A stretch of 64,000 nt of DNA, from NCBI RefSeq assembly GCF_018413605.1, contig NZ_JAHCDN010000003.1, positions 186,001 to 250,000 of the forward strand. Direction: 5' to 3'. Shown here piece by piece: positions 16,958 to 26,054 of the stretch. The position numbers and the translations under genes were made by a program. The DNA comes from Variovorax sp. PCZ-1 (GTDB taxonomy: Bacteria; Pseudomonadota; Gammaproteobacteria; Burkholderiales; Burkholderiaceae_C). The notes under the pieces are model-generated. The model saw only the letters and a list, made by a program, of their open reading frames with translations, was not told where the DNA came from and ran no database searches. The first letter of the stretch is position 1. Each line of letters begins with the position of its first letter.

Positions 16958-17611
16958 ATGGATGCACTTGATTTCCTCAAGCAAAGTGATGGCGTGGGCA
17001 AATTCATTGCCGTCTTGCTCTTGCTCATGTCAATAGCCAGCTGGGTGGTGATTTTTTGGAAAGCTTGGGTCATCAAACGTGCTGTGCCCGATGTGGCCAA
17101 ATCCGTGGCCAGTTTTTGGCAAGCTGCAGATGTGAGCCAAGGCCGCGGCAGCGTGGCCGCCCTGGATCGCGAGCAACTCGTGCTGCCCTTGATCGATGCA
17201 GCGCAAGTCAATGCCACAGGCACGCTCGCTGGCGCAGGCGACAAAGCCCAGCAACTCACTCGCCTTCTGCGCGATGCCCTTCATGGCGTGTTGCTTAAAT
17301 TGCAATTCGGCCAAGTGCTGCTCGCCACCGTCGGCTCCACCGCGCCCTTCGTTGGCTTGCTTGGCACAGTCTGGGGCATTTATCACGCCTTGGTCGGCTT
17401 GGTTGGCGCTGGCCAAGTCACGATCGACAAAATCGCTGGCCCTGTGGGCGAGGCCTTGATCATGACGGCTGCCGGTTTGGCAGTCGCCATCCCCGCCGTG
17501 CTCGCCTACAACCTCTTTGGCCGCTACATCGGCCGCATCGAAGCCGATCTAGAAGGCTTTGCACGAGACTTGCGCGAGCTTCTTGCTCACCACGCTATTC
17601 CTGCCAATTAA
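16958..17611 (+). CDS. exbB: MotA/TolQ/ExbB-type proton channel protein
   Basis: 217 residues with a first membrane segment at about 16-36, a cytoplasmic loop, and two further helices containing VGLLGTVWGIYHALVGL and ALIMTAAGLAVAIPAVLAYN, the family signature. With ExbD it couples the proton-motive force to TonB-dependent outer-membrane transport. No tonB lies in this window. The next gene is exbD after a 141-base gap almost filled by a hairpin repeat. Confidence 0.92.
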   Translation: MDALDFLKQSDGVGKFIAVLLLLMSIASWVVIFWKAWVIKRAVPDVAKSVASFWQAADVSQGRGSVAALDREQLVLPLIDAAQVNATGTLAGAGDKAQQLTRLLRDALHGVLLKLQFGQVLLATVGSTAPFVGLLGTVWGIYHALVGLVGAGQVTIDKIAGPVGEALIMTAAGLAVAIPAVLAYNLFGRYIGRIEADLEGFARDLRELLAHHAIPAN

Positions 17612-17632
17612 TGCTGCTTCGCTCGACCAAAT

Positions 17633-17727
17633 GAACGCAAAAGACGCAAATCTTACGCAAAAGACGCAGAAAAATCCTGTGTTTAATTTTTGCGTCTTTT
17701 GCGTTTCTTCCGCGTCTTTTGCGTTCT
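17633..17727. repeat. Long hairpin repeat (GAACGCAAAAGACGC family), copy 1
   Basis: About 95 bases with inverted ends: GAACGCAAAAGACGCAAA on the left and its complement GCGTCTTTTGCGTTC on the right, plus an internal second GCAAAAGACGCAGA. The transcript would fold into a long hairpin. It lies between exbB and exbD, ending about 25 bases before the exbD start. Confidence 0.85.
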
Positions 17728-17752
17728 CATCGTTGCCAGAAAAGGCTTCTGT

Positions 17753-18184
17753 ATGAGCTTTGGCAAACTCGAGCGCAGCAAGGGCAGCCAGCCCATGAGT
17801 GAGATCAACGTCACGCCCTTGGTGGATGTGATGCTCGTGCTCTTGGTGATCTTCATCATCACCGCGCCCTTGCTCGCCAGCTCCATCAAGCTCGATCTGC
17901 CCAGCACCGATGTCGCCAAGCCCACTGAAGCGCCTAAATTTGTGACCGTCGTGATCGACAAATCGGCCAAGATCTTCTTAGGCGATCAACCCACGGATCT
18001 GGCTGCGCTGGCCACCAGCTTGCAGCAGACTGCCAAGCAAAACAAAGACACCGAAGTGCAGCTGCGCAGCGATGAAACCGTGCCCTACGGAAAAGTCATC
18101 GAAGTGATCGGCATCGCACAAAAAGCGGGGCTCACGCGCATCGGCTTTGTGGCGAATCCTCAAGTGCCAGCCTCTAAGCCCTGA
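17753..18184 (+). CDS. exbD: Biopolymer transport protein ExbD
   Basis: 144 residues from the ATG at 17753; the frame extends upstream into the hairpin repeat, but this start gives the normal N-terminus. One membrane segment at about 20-42 preceded by the hallmark SEINVTPLVDVMLVLLVIF, with the conserved Asp needed for proton translocation, then a periplasmic domain ending GLTRIGFVANP. Works with ExbB and TonB. Confidence 0.94.
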   Translation: MSFGKLERSKGSQPMSEINVTPLVDVMLVLLVIFIITAPLLASSIKLDLPSTDVAKPTEAPKFVTVVIDKSAKIFLGDQPTDLAALATSLQQTAKQNKDTEVQLRSDETVPYGKVIEVIGIAQKAGLTRIGFVANPQVPASKP

Positions 18185-18213
18185 AATCACCCGCAGCCCC
18201 GTAAAATCAGGGG

Positions 18214-21015
18214 ATGCAAGACAAATACGATCACACGGCGGTTGAGAAAGCCGCGCAAGCCTCGTGGCAGGAAAAAGACGCTTACCGCGTGCAAGAGCAC
18301 GCCAAAAACGCCCAAGGCGGCTTGAAGCCCAAATACTATGCCTGCTCCATGCTGCCCTACCCCAGTGGCAAGCTACACATGGGCCATGTGCGTAACTACA
18401 CCATCAACGACATGCTCGCGCGCCAGCTGCGCATGAAGGGCTACAACGTGCTCATGCCTATGGGCTGGGATGCGTTTGGCTTGCCGGCTGAAAACGCCGC
18501 GATGAAAAATGGCGTGCCGCCTGCGAAGTGGACGTACTCCAACATCGAGCACATGAAAGGCCAAATGCAGGCCATGGGCCTCGCGATTGACTGGAGCCGC
18601 GAGATGGCGGCCTGCGATCCGGCTTACTACAAATGGAATCAGTGGCTGTTTTTGAAGATGCTGGAAAAAGGCATCGCTTATCGCAAAACGCAGATCGTGA
18701 ACTGGGATCCGGTCGATCAAACCGTGCTCGCCAACGAGCAAGTGATTGACGGCAAAGGCTGGCGCACGGGCGCGACGGTGGAAAAGCGCGAGATTCCCGG
18801 TTACTACCTCAAGATCACCGATTACGCGCAAGAGCTCTTGGATCATGTGCAGATCGGCAACGACAAAGCAACACTCACCGGCTGGCCTGACAAAGTGCGT
18901 TTGATGCAAGAGAACTGGCTGGGCAAATCCGAAGGTGTGCGCTTTGCGTTTCCGCATGCGATCAAGGATGCGAGCGGCAAGTTGATTCAAGACGGCAAGA
19001 TGTACGTCTTCACCACACGCGCTGACACGATCATGGGCGTGACCTTTGTGGCAGTAGCGCCTGAGCACCCTATTGCAGTGCGCGCCGGCGAACTGTCTGC
19101 GCAGCTTGCTACCAAAATTGAAGCGTTGAAAGCAGGCGGCACGACGGAAGCGGAGCTGGCGCTGAAAGAAAAAGAAGGCGTGCCCACGGGTCTCTTCGTG
19201 ATGCATCCGATCACGAATGAGAAAGTTGAAGTCTGGGTCGGCAACTATGTGCTGATCAGCTACGGTGATGGCGCGGTGATGGGTGTGCCTGCGCATGACG
19301 AGCGAGATTTTGCGTTTGCGATGAAATACAGTTTGCCGATCAAGCAAGTGGTGCAAGTGGCGGATAAGAGTTTTTCTACCGATGCTTGGCAAGAACACTA
19401 TGCAGAAAAAGGCGAAGGCATCGCTGTCAACTCCGGCAAATACGATGGTTTGAAATTCAAAGCCTGCGTCGATGCTGTTGCAGCCGACTTAGCCGCACAA
19501 AACCTCGGCGAAAAGAAAACCACTTGGCGCCTGCGCGATTGGGGCATCAGCCGCCAGCGCTACTGGGGCACACCGATCCCCATCGTGCATTGCCCTGAGC
19601 ATGGCGCGCAGCCCGTGCCGCTCTCGCAGCTGCCGGTGAAGCTGCCTGAAGATTGCATCCCCGATGGCTCAGGCAATCCGCTGCATAGGCACGAAGGTTT
19701 CCACAAAGGTGCGGTCTGCCCGATCTGCGGCGCAGACGCACGCCGCGAGACCGACACGATGGACACCTTCGTGGATTCATCCTGGTATTTCATCCGCTAC
19801 TGCCTGCCCCAGCAAGACCAGAAAGACAGCGTGGTGATGACCAATGATGCGGTTGATTACTGGATGCCCGGCTCTTCAGGCCCCTCCGGTAGCGCTGGTG
19901 GGGCTAATGGCCCTGGCATGGATCAATACATCGGCGGCATTGAACACGCTATCCTGCATTTGCTCTACGCCCGCTTCTGGACGAAGGTGATGCGCGATAT
20001 GGATTTGGTGCGCATGGATGAGCCCTTCACCAAACTGCTCTGCCAAGGCATGGTGCTCAATCACATCTACTCGCGCAAGAATGCGAAAGGCGGTAAAGAA
20101 TATTTCTGGCCGCACGATGTGGAGCATGTGCACGATGAAGCTGGCAAGATCGTTGGTGCGAAGTTAAAGCACGCCGTTGATTACGCAGGCGAGCCTTTGC
20201 CTGCAGGCACGCCCATCACCTACGAAGGTGTGGGCACGATGAGCAAGAGCAAAAACAACGGTATTGATCCGCAGGAGTTGATCGATAAATACGGCGCAGA
20301 TACCGCTCGTCTGTACACCATGTTCACCGCACCGCCAGAGGCCACGCTGGAGTGGAATGATGGCGCTGTCGAAGGCAGCTATCGCTTCCTCAAGCGCGTG
20401 TGGGGCTTGGCCAGCAAGTTGCATACTCTTATTTCCATAGCACCTAGCGCAGGTTTCATCAGGGCGGAAGGCTCATTGAGTGCAAAAAGTTTGAGCAAGC
20501 CCGCCAAATCGCTTCGACTGGAGATTCACAGTGTTTTGAAGCAGGTGAGCTACGACTACGAGCGCATGCAGTACAACACCGTGGTCTCTGGTGCGATGAA
20601 ATTGCTCAATGCGTTGGAAGGCTTCAAGGCCAGCGATGGTACGCAAGCGGCGGGCAACAGCGACATGATGGCTGTGTTTGAGGGCTTTGGCATTTTGTTG
20701 CGTGTGCTCTATCCGGCCACGCCGCATTTGGCGCATGCACTCTGGCAAGAGCTGGGCTATGCCAAAGCACATGGTGATCTGCTCGATGCCGCATGGCCGC
20801 AGGTGGATGCGCAGGCTCTCGTGCAAGATGAGATCGAGCTAATGCTGCAAGTAGGCGGCAAGCTGCGCGGCTCCATCCTTGTGGCCGCTACGGCCAGCAA
20901 AGAGCAGATTGAAGCAGCAGCGATCGCTAGCGAAGCTTATCTGAAGGCTTCCGCCGGAGCAGCGCCGAAGAAAATCATCGTTGTACCCGGGCGTTTGGTG
21001 AACATCGTGGTGTGA
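18214..21015 (+). CDS. leuS: Leucyl-tRNA synthetase
   Basis: 933 residues, clearly longer than the roughly 860-880 usual for bacterial LeuRS. HIGH motif as [14 protein letters not shown] near residues 49-62, the CP1 editing domain with [15 protein letters not shown], and KMSKS as TMSKSKNN near residue 676. Two insertions stand out: a Gly/Ser-rich stretch ([16 protein letters not shown], about residues 552-568) directly before the conserved [11 protein letters not shown], and a segment at about 736-760 ([15 protein letters not shown]) that coincides with a copy of the interspersed repeat. The enzyme is essential, so both must be tolerated. It is followed immediately by lptE. Confidence 0.97.
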   Translation: MQDKYDHTAVEKAAQASWQEKDAYRVQEHAKNAQGGLKPKYYACSMLPYPSGKLHMGHVRNYTINDMLARQLRMKGYNVLMPMGWDAFGLPAENAAMKNGVPPAKWTYSNIEHMKGQMQAMGLAIDWSREMAACDPAYYKWNQWLFLKMLEKGIAYRKTQIVNWDPVDQTVLANEQVIDGKGWRTGATVEKREIPGYYLKITDYAQELLDHVQIGNDKATLTGWPDKVRLMQENWLGKSEGVRFAFPHAIKDASGKLIQDGKMYVFTTRADTIMGVTFVAVAPEHPIAVRAGELSAQLATKIEALKAGGTTEAELALKEKEGVPTGLFVMHPITNEKVEVWVGNYVLISYGDGAVMGVPAHDERDFAFAMKYSLPIKQVVQVADKSFSTDAWQEHYAEKGEGIAVNSGKYDGLKFKACVDAVAADLAAQNLGEKKTTWRLRDWGISRQRYWGTPIPIVHCPEHGAQPVPLSQLPVKLPEDCIPDGSGNPLHRHEGFHKGAVCPICGADARRETDTMDTFVDSSWYFIRYCLPQQDQKDSVVMTNDAVDYWMPGSSGPSGSAGGANGPGMDQYIGGIEHAILHLLYARFWTKVMRDMDLVRMDEPFTKLLCQGMVLNHIYSRKNAKGGKEYFWPHDVEHVHDEAGKIVGAKLKHAVDYAGEPLPAGTPITYEGVGTMSKSKNNGIDPQELIDKYGADTARLYTMFTAPPEATLEWNDGAVEGSYRFLKRVWGLASKLHTLISIAPSAGFIRAEGSLSAKSLSKPAKSLRLEIHSVLKQVSYDYERMQYNTVVSGAMKLLNALEGFKASDGTQAAGNSDMMAVFEGFGILLRVLYPATPHLAHALWQELGYAKAHGDLLDAAWPQVDAQALVQDEIELMLQVGGKLRGSILVAATASKEQIEAAAIASEAYLKASAGAAPKKIIVVPGRLVNIVV
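20424..20470 (-). repeat. Interspersed palindromic repeat inside leuS
   Basis: Reverse-oriented copy; the coding strand reads ACTCTTATTTCCATAGCACC then TAGCGCAGGTTTCATCAGGG. It adds [15 protein letters not shown] in frame at the start of the anticodon-binding domain. Confidence 0.75.
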
Positions 21016-21020
21016 ATGCC

Positions 21021-21542
21021 ATGACAGCATCCTCTCACCCACGCCGTTTGCTTTTGAAGGCAGCTTCAACCTCACTGATTGCGGTTGGCTTATCGGCTTG
21101 CGGCTTTCAGCTCCGCCAAGCACCTAATCTGCCGTTCAACACCATGTATGCAGGTTTCGCTGAGAACTCTAGCCTTGGCCAAGAGCTGCGTCGTTCGCTG
21201 GAATCCTCGGGTGTGCGAGTGATCACGGACAACCGCCAGCTTGATGCCGCGCAGGTGATCTTAGATGTGATTCAAGATCAGCGCGAAAAAACCGTGGTGG
21301 GGGTGAACGCGTCTGGCCAAGTACGCGAGTTTCAGCTGCGCGTTCGCTTCAAATTCCGTTTGCGCGATAAAGCGGGCAATGAAGTGATCCCCGAAACCGA
21401 GCTTTTGCTCCAGCGCGATTTCAGCTTCAATGAAACGGGTGCTCTGGCCAAAGAGGCCGAAGAAGCTTTGATCTACCGCAGCATGCAAAGCGATGTGGTG
21501 CAGCAGGCGCTGCGCCGCCTCTCTGCTGTGAAAACCCTCTAA
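21021..21542 (+). CDS. lptE: LPS-assembly lipoprotein LptE
   Basis: 173 residues from the ATG at 21021; a GTG at 21012 overlapping the leuS stop is an alternative. Signal peptide with lipobox LSAC, then GFQLRQAPNLPFNTMYAGF, the usual start of mature LptE, and RQLDAAQVILDVIQDQREKTV. LptE plugs the LptD barrel that delivers LPS to the outer membrane. In many betaproteobacteria holA follows; here the next gene is an unrelated convergent regulator. Confidence 0.92.
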   Translation: MTASSHPRRLLLKAASTSLIAVGLSACGFQLRQAPNLPFNTMYAGFAENSSLGQELRRSLESSGVRVITDNRQLDAAQVILDVIQDQREKTVVGVNASGQVREFQLRVRFKFRLRDKAGNEVIPETELLLQRDFSFNETGALAKEAEEALIYRSMQSDVVQQALRRLSAVKTL

Positions 21543-22498
21543 CGTTTTTTGCTGGACGGCGAAATCAAATAGCCAGCAATGGCTTCGGTGAGTTTGCCCG
21601 CTTGCTGAACATTCGCTTTGCGGCTGACCATCAGGCTGGTCACCAAGGCTTCGATCAGCAGGACAGCGGCCACTGAGCTGCTAGAGATCACAGGATGATG
21701 CGCGGTAGCGAGCAACACATCATCAGCCAGCGCCACCAAGGGCGAGACAATCGCATCCGTGAGCGCCACAACATGCGCGCCGCGATCACGCGCATAGCTG
21801 GTGAGCTGGATCGCATCGCGCGCATAGCGTGGAAAACTCAGCACGATCAGCACATCGTTTTTATCGATGTTCATCAAACGGCCAGCTGCGACTTCTGTGC
21901 CGCCAAACTCCACCACATTGATCAGCGTTTTGCAAAAGGGCTGCAAATCCAGCGAGAGCATGGCCGCCAAATGCGAGCTGATACCAAAGCCCATCACATA
22001 CACCGTGCCAGCAGTAGCCAGTCGCGCGCTGATGCGAGAAAGCAGTGCCTCATCCACGGTTTGCGCTGCTGTGCGCGCATTGTTCAAACCCGCTTCCAAA
22101 CTTTGCGTCACAGCACCTTGCTTCGCGCCCGGTTGCACAGCATCGCGAAGTTTCTCCATGGGTTGCAACATGCTTTGCAGCACTTGAGCCATTTCGTCGC
22201 GCATGGCCGCAAAACCAGAAAAACCCGTGCTGCGCGCAAAGCGGCTGAGTGTGGCGGCCGAGGTTTGTGCATGCGCGGCCAGCTCTTCAATGCCCCAGGC
22301 CGTGGCGCGCACGGGGTTGCGCAGCAATTGCTCTGCCACGGCCTTGTTGGCCGCGGAGGCTTTGGGGTCAGACAAGGTATTCAACAGCTTTTGCCCAAGC
22401 TCTGACTGAGCAAAAGCGGTGTCCGCAGAGCTGCCACCTGGCGCGTTGTAGAGGGCACTTGTGTCTGAGGAACTAAGGGAAAGACTGGATTTTTTCAT
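21539..22498 (-). CDS. RpiR/MurR-family transcriptional regulator
   Basis: 319 residues. N-terminal helix-turn-helix of RpiR type at about 65-115 (WGIEELAAHAQTSAATLSRFARSTGFSGF) and a C-terminal SIS domain at about 150-280 (TVYVMGFGISSHLA, then LIVLSFPRYARDAIQL). SIS domains usually sense phosphosugars, though members controlling amino acid or peptide uptake exist. It is divergent from the ABC substrate-binding gene and starts a locus for uptake and breakdown of an arginine-containing polymer, so it is the likely local regulator. The C-terminus is convergent with lptE, overlapping by four bases. Confidence 0.88.
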   Translation of the reverse strand: MKKSSLSLSSSDTSALYNAPGGSSADTAFAQSELGQKLLNTLSDPKASAANKAVAEQLLRNPVRATAWGIEELAAHAQTSAATLSRFARSTGFSGFAAMRDEMAQVLQSMLQPMEKLRDAVQPGAKQGAVTQSLEAGLNNARTAAQTVDEALLSRISARLATAGTVYVMGFGISSHLAAMLSLDLQPFCKTLINVVEFGGTEVAAGRLMNIDKNDVLIVLSFPRYARDAIQLTSYARDRGAHVVALTDAIVSPLVALADDVLLATAHHPVISSSSVAAVLLIEALVTSLMVSRKANVQQAGKLTEAIAGYLISPSSKKR

Positions 22499-22508
22499 AT
22501 TTCAATTT

Positions 22509-22531
22509 TATGAAAATTATGGTACAAACTG
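22509..22531 (+). promoter_or_regulatory. Candidate operator shared with the cyanophycinase promoter
   Basis: TATGAAAATTATGGTACAAA begins a 23-base segment matching 16 of 23 bases at 29685-29707 upstream of the cyanophycinase gene. A TTTCA-N6-TGAAA inverted repeat (22500-22515) overlaps it. It lies between the RpiR gene and the first transporter gene. Confidence 0.4.
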
Positions 22532-22611
22532 GGTTCTGGTGTGCTCCTTGTCATTTTCAAAGAGCCTGAGTTCGAGTTTATGTGTTTGTTGTTCAACGTT
22601 TGGAGAAATTC

Positions 22612-23403
22612 ATGATCCGTAAGATTCTTGGCGCATCTGCGCTTTTGGCCAGCCTTTTGGTGGCTACCGCTGTTCAAGCCCAAGCCCCCGGCTGGGCAAA
22701 GATCCGTATTGGTGTGGAAGCTAACTACCCACCATTTTCCCAAATGTCTCCCGACGGCAAGTTTTCCGGCTTTGACATTGATATCGCCAATGCCCTGTGC
22801 GCTCAGATGAAGGCCGAGTGCACGATGGTTGCGCAAGAGTGGGACGGCATGATGCCCGCACTCAATGCCAAGAAATTCGACATGATCGTGGCCTCCATGT
22901 CGATCACCGAAGAACGCAAGAAGAATGCGGATTTCAGTGATTCGTATTACGACATTCCTTCCAGCTTCGTGGCCAAGACAGGCGCATTCACTGCTGTGAC
23001 CCCCGCCGCGCTCAAAGGCAAAAAGATCATCGTGACACGCAACACGCCGCGCGCCAAATATTTGGCTGACAACTACAAAGAGAGCGAGATCCTGCAAGTG
23101 GCCAAAGAATCAGAAGTGACGATGGAGCTGGCTGCTGGCCGTGGCGATATCGGCTTTGGTTCCTCCTTGGCTGCTACGGCTGCTTTCTTGAAATCTCCCG
23201 CAGGTGCAGGTTACAGCAAAGTCGGCCCAGGCATCTATCCTTCCGGTGGTGCCAAGCAAGGCGGCGGCGTAGGCATTGCCATGCGCAAAGGTGAAGATGA
23301 TCTGCGCAACAAAATCAATGCTGCACTCAAAGTCATCTCTGGCAATGGCGTGTACAAAGCCATCAACGATAAATACTTTGACGTGAACATTCGTGGCGAA
23401 TAA
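22612..23403 (+). CDS. ABC transporter substrate-binding protein, basic amino acid/dipeptide type
   Basis: 263 residues from the ATG at 22612, preceded by TGGAGA. Signal peptide ends at VQAQA. The mature protein opens with IRIGVEANYPPFSQM and FDIDIANALCAQM, typical of the lysine/arginine/ornithine and polar amino acid-binding family (SBP_bac_3), and contains MIVASMSITEERKK. It captures the substrate in the periplasm for the two permeases downstream. The neighbouring arginine-catabolic genes suggest arginine or beta-aspartyl-arginine as ligand. Confidence 0.9.
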   Translation: MIRKILGASALLASLLVATAVQAQAPGWAKIRIGVEANYPPFSQMSPDGKFSGFDIDIANALCAQMKAECTMVAQEWDGMMPALNAKKFDMIVASMSITEERKKNADFSDSYYDIPSSFVAKTGAFTAVTPAALKGKKIIVTRNTPRAKYLADNYKESEILQVAKESEVTMELAAGRGDIGFGSSLAATAAFLKSPAGAGYSKVGPGIYPSGGAKQGGGVGIAMRKGEDDLRNKINAALKVISGNGVYKAINDKYFDVNIRGE

Positions 23404-23426
23404 ATAACGGCTCCGCCGCTATTTTT

Positions 23427-23489
23427 TAAAGCGTTTTGAGCAGTTCGCCGGCATACATACTGCGCGGACTGCTCTTATTTTTATAGTAA
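23427..23489 (+). repeat. Interspersed palindromic repeat after the substrate-binding gene
   Basis: Full-length intergenic copy: TTTAAAGCGTTTTGAGCAG, TTCGCCGGCATACATACTGC, then GCTCTTATTTTTATAG. It fills the gap between the binding protein and the first permease. Confidence 0.85.
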
Positions 23490-23501
23490 ATCTCATCCGT
23501 C

Positions 23502-24188
23502 ATGCTCTACGGCTACCTGCCCGCCATCCTTGAAGGCTTGGTGCTGACACTGCAAGTGTCTGCCACTTCCTTGGCCATTGCCTGCGTTTTTGGCTTGATT
23601 GGCGCTGCCGCCAAGCTCTCCGCTTCGCGCGGTGCACGCTGGGCAGCCGATGTGTACACCACACTCATTCGCGGTCTACCCGAGCTGGTGTTGATGCTGT
23701 TGATTTTTTACGGTGGGCAAATTGCCATCAACAAGGTTGCGGATGCGCGTGGTTGGGGCTATGTCGATATTCCGCCCTTCCTTGCTGGTGTGATGACGGT
23801 TGGGTTCATTTTCGGCGCATATCTCACCGAAACTTTTCGCGGTGCGATCCTCGCCATACCCAAAGGCCAATCGGAAGCGGCGATGGCTTTTGGCCTCACG
23901 CGCGGGCAGATGTGGCGGCGCATCATCCTGCCGCAAATGGTGCGTCATGCGATCCCCGGTTTTTCCAACAACTGGCTCATCATGATCAAAGCATCGGCTT
24001 TGGTGTCTATCATCGGCTTGGATGACATGATCCATCGCGCGGGTCTGGCCGCGGCCACGACACGCGCGCCATTCACCTTCTACATGGCGGTGGCGCTGAT
24101 CTATCTCGCGCTCACAACCCTCTCCATCATCTTGCTATCTCAAATAGAAAAACGCTACAGCCTTGGCGTGAAGAAAGTGAGCTTCTAA
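23502..24188 (+). CDS. ABC transporter permease (HisQ-like)
   Basis: 228 residues, about five membrane segments, with the permease EAA-type loop EAAMAFGLTRGQMWRRIILPQ that contacts the ATPase. Resembles HisQ/ArtQ of the polar amino acid uptake family. The next permease starts two bases after its stop, and together they form the membrane channel of the importer. Confidence 0.92.
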   Translation: MLYGYLPAILEGLVLTLQVSATSLAIACVFGLIGAAAKLSASRGARWAADVYTTLIRGLPELVLMLLIFYGGQIAINKVADARGWGYVDIPPFLAGVMTVGFIFGAYLTETFRGAILAIPKGQSEAAMAFGLTRGQMWRRIILPQMVRHAIPGFSNNWLIMIKASALVSIIGLDDMIHRAGLAAATTRAPFTFYMAVALIYLALTTLSIILLSQIEKRYSLGVKKVSF

Positions 24189-24189
24189 G

Positions 24190-24915
24190 ATGGATTGGCA
24201 AGTCATTCTTAACAGCCTGCCGCTCTATGTGGAAGGCATTCGCACCACTCTGGTCTTGCTCGCGATCAGCTTGGCCAGCTCATTTGTGGTCTCTGTGCCG
24301 CTGGCGGTAGCGCGCGTTTCAGACCGGCATTGGCTCTCCAAGCCAGTGTGGTTTTTCACTTATGTATTGCGCGGCACACCGCTCTTGGTGCAGCTCTTCA
24401 TCATCTACCATGGCCTGGCGCAATTTGAAGCAGTACGCAACAGCCCGGCTTGGTTTCTGCTGAAAAACGCATGGTTCTGTGCGTGGCTCGCGTTCACGCT
24501 CAACTCCGCCGCCTACACCACAGAAATCTTTGCGGGCGCATTGAAAGCCACCAACCATGGCGAGATTGAAGCAGCGCGCAGCTATGGTCTCTCTGGCTTT
24601 AAGCTTTACGCTCGTATCTTGCTACCCAGCGCCTTGCGCCGCGCCTTGCCGCAATACAGCAATGAAGTCGTTGGCCTGATGCATGCCACAGCAATTGCCA
24701 GCACTGTGACATTGGTCGACATTACCCGCGTGGCACGTGATGTGAACTCCAATCATTTACTGGTCACAGAATCGTTTGGTGTGGCCGCTGTGATTTATTT
24801 CATCCTCACATTTAGCTTGGTGGGTATCTTTAAGCTGATCGAAAAGAAGTACATGAAGCACCTACAGCCACAAAGCTTGCAACCGCAGAAAAACAATGCG
24901 CAAGCTGCGCACTAA
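24190..24915 (+). CDS. ABC transporter permease (HisM-like)
   Basis: 241 residues, about five membrane segments, opening SLPLYVEGIRTTLVLLAIS and with the EAA loop EIEAARSYGLSGFKLYARILLP. Resembles HisM/ArtM. The C-terminus is a Gln-rich tail after the final helix. It is followed nine bases later by the zinc hydrolase gene, which is an unusual insertion between permease and ATPase genes. Confidence 0.92.
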   Translation: MDWQVILNSLPLYVEGIRTTLVLLAISLASSFVVSVPLAVARVSDRHWLSKPVWFFTYVLRGTPLLVQLFIIYHGLAQFEAVRNSPAWFLLKNAWFCAWLAFTLNSAAYTTEIFAGALKATNHGEIEAARSYGLSGFKLYARILLPSALRRALPQYSNEVVGLMHATAIASTVTLVDITRVARDVNSNHLLVTESFGVAAVIYFILTFSLVGIFKLIEKKYMKHLQPQSLQPQKNNAQAAH

Positions 24916-24923
24916 AACAACCT

Positions 24924-26036
24924 ATGCACACTGAATCCATCGAATTGATCGCACCCGCGCCTGGGCAAAGTTGCCGCTTGCAGGTCTTGCGCTTTGGTGT
25001 GGGCCACTCTGCTCGCAAGGCCTACATCCAAGCCGCCTTGCATGCTGACGAGGTGCCCGCTATGCTCACGGCCTTGCGCCTGAAAACGTTGCTGCAAGCG
25101 CTAGAAGAGCAAGGTCAACTTTTAGGCGAAATCGTGCTTGTTCCTTCTGCGAATCCATTGGGCTTGTCGCAACACATTCACGGCCAGCACCATGGGCGTT
25201 TTTCGCTTTCTGATGGCATCAATTTCAATCGTGGATTTCCTGAGCTGGCCGCATCGATCGCTGAACATGTCAGAGGACGCTTATGCAAAGATGCACAGGC
25301 TAATCAGCAAATCATTCGTGCCGCCTTAAAAACAGCCGCTGATATCTTGCCCGCACTCACGCCCACGCAAGACCTTAAGCGCCGCCTTCTGCAACTCGCC
25401 ATCGATGCAGACATCGTGATCGACCTGCATTGCGACAGCGATGCCGTGGTGCATCTCTACGGCCTCACGCCGCAAGCACCTGCGCTTTCCCAGCTGGGCG
25501 CGCAGCTGGGTGCGCAAGCTATTTTGCTGGCCACCGAGTCCGGCGACTCGCCCTTTGACGAAGCGTGCAGCCGCCCATGGCTCGATTTGCAGCGCATGAT
25601 CCCCGATGCTGAAATCCCCCTGGCCTGCATGAGCACCACGGTGGAGTTGCGCGGTGAAGCCGATGTGAGCCATGAATTAGCGCATCAAGATGCACTAGCG
25701 CTGATCGGGTTTCTACAGATGCAAGGCTTTATCGCCGGCACAGCGCCGGAAAAAGCCGCGCTCTGTGAACCTACTCCTTTATCGGGCTCAGAGCCCATCA
25801 CCGCGCCCAGCGCAGGCGTGATTGTTTTTCATCGTCAAAGCGGCGAGAAGGTACAAGCAGGTGATGCGATTGCAGACATCGTGAACCCCGCCTCTGGCGA
25901 TATCACCACGCTGCGCTGTGCATCTGCTGGCGTGCTCTATGCCCGCTGCAGCACCCGCTGGGCGCATGCAGGCAAGCGCTTAGCAAAAATAGCTGGCACA
26001 TCACTCGCTCGCACCGGCAAGTTACTCAGTCCTTAA
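24924..26036 (+). CDS. Succinylglutamate desuccinylase/aspartoacylase-family zinc hydrolase, CphZ-like
   Basis: 370 residues. Zinc-binding HADE (residues 40-43, the HxxE of the family) and a third ligand in DLHCD (His169); a C-terminal barrel-like domain begins near 285 (ITAPSAGVIVFH). This is the AstE/AspA-like branch of M14 metallohydrolases. Published work describes a member of this type, CphZ, that splits beta-Asp-Arg dipeptides from cyanophycin and clusters with cyanophycin genes; that memory and the context (transporter operon, cyanophycinase, arginase) suggest the same role here. An alternative is deacylation of N-acyl amino acids. Its place inside the importer operon means substrate is probably hydrolysed on arrival in the cytoplasm. 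Confidence 0.75.
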   Translation: MHTESIELIAPAPGQSCRLQVLRFGVGHSARKAYIQAALHADEVPAMLTALRLKTLLQALEEQGQLLGEIVLVPSANPLGLSQHIHGQHHGRFSLSDGINFNRGFPELAASIAEHVRGRLCKDAQANQQIIRAALKTAADILPALTPTQDLKRRLLQLAIDADIVIDLHCDSDAVVHLYGLTPQAPALSQLGAQLGAQAILLATESGDSPFDEACSRPWLDLQRMIPDAEIPLACMSTTVELRGEADVSHELAHQDALALIGFLQMQGFIAGTAPEKAALCEPTPLSGSEPITAPSAGVIVFHRQSGEKVQAGDAIADIVNPASGDITTLRCASAGVLYARCSTRWAHAGKRLAKIAGTSLARTGKLLSP

Positions 26037-26054
26037 ATTTGCAGAGAAGTTCGT

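Noticed and set aside
17633-17727. Repeated GACGCAAAAGACGC units as a possible CRISPR array
   Set aside because: The units form an inverted pair with one hairpin, there are no unique spacers and no cas genes nearby.
18373-19398. 341-codon antisense frame in leuS
   Set aside because: Shadow of the leuS coding frame; His/Arg/Leu-rich composition typical for antisense frames.
21012-21542. holA expected directly after lptE
   Set aside because: The gene after lptE is a convergent RpiR-type regulator, and no frame here resembles the DNA polymerase III delta subunit, so holA must be elsewhere.
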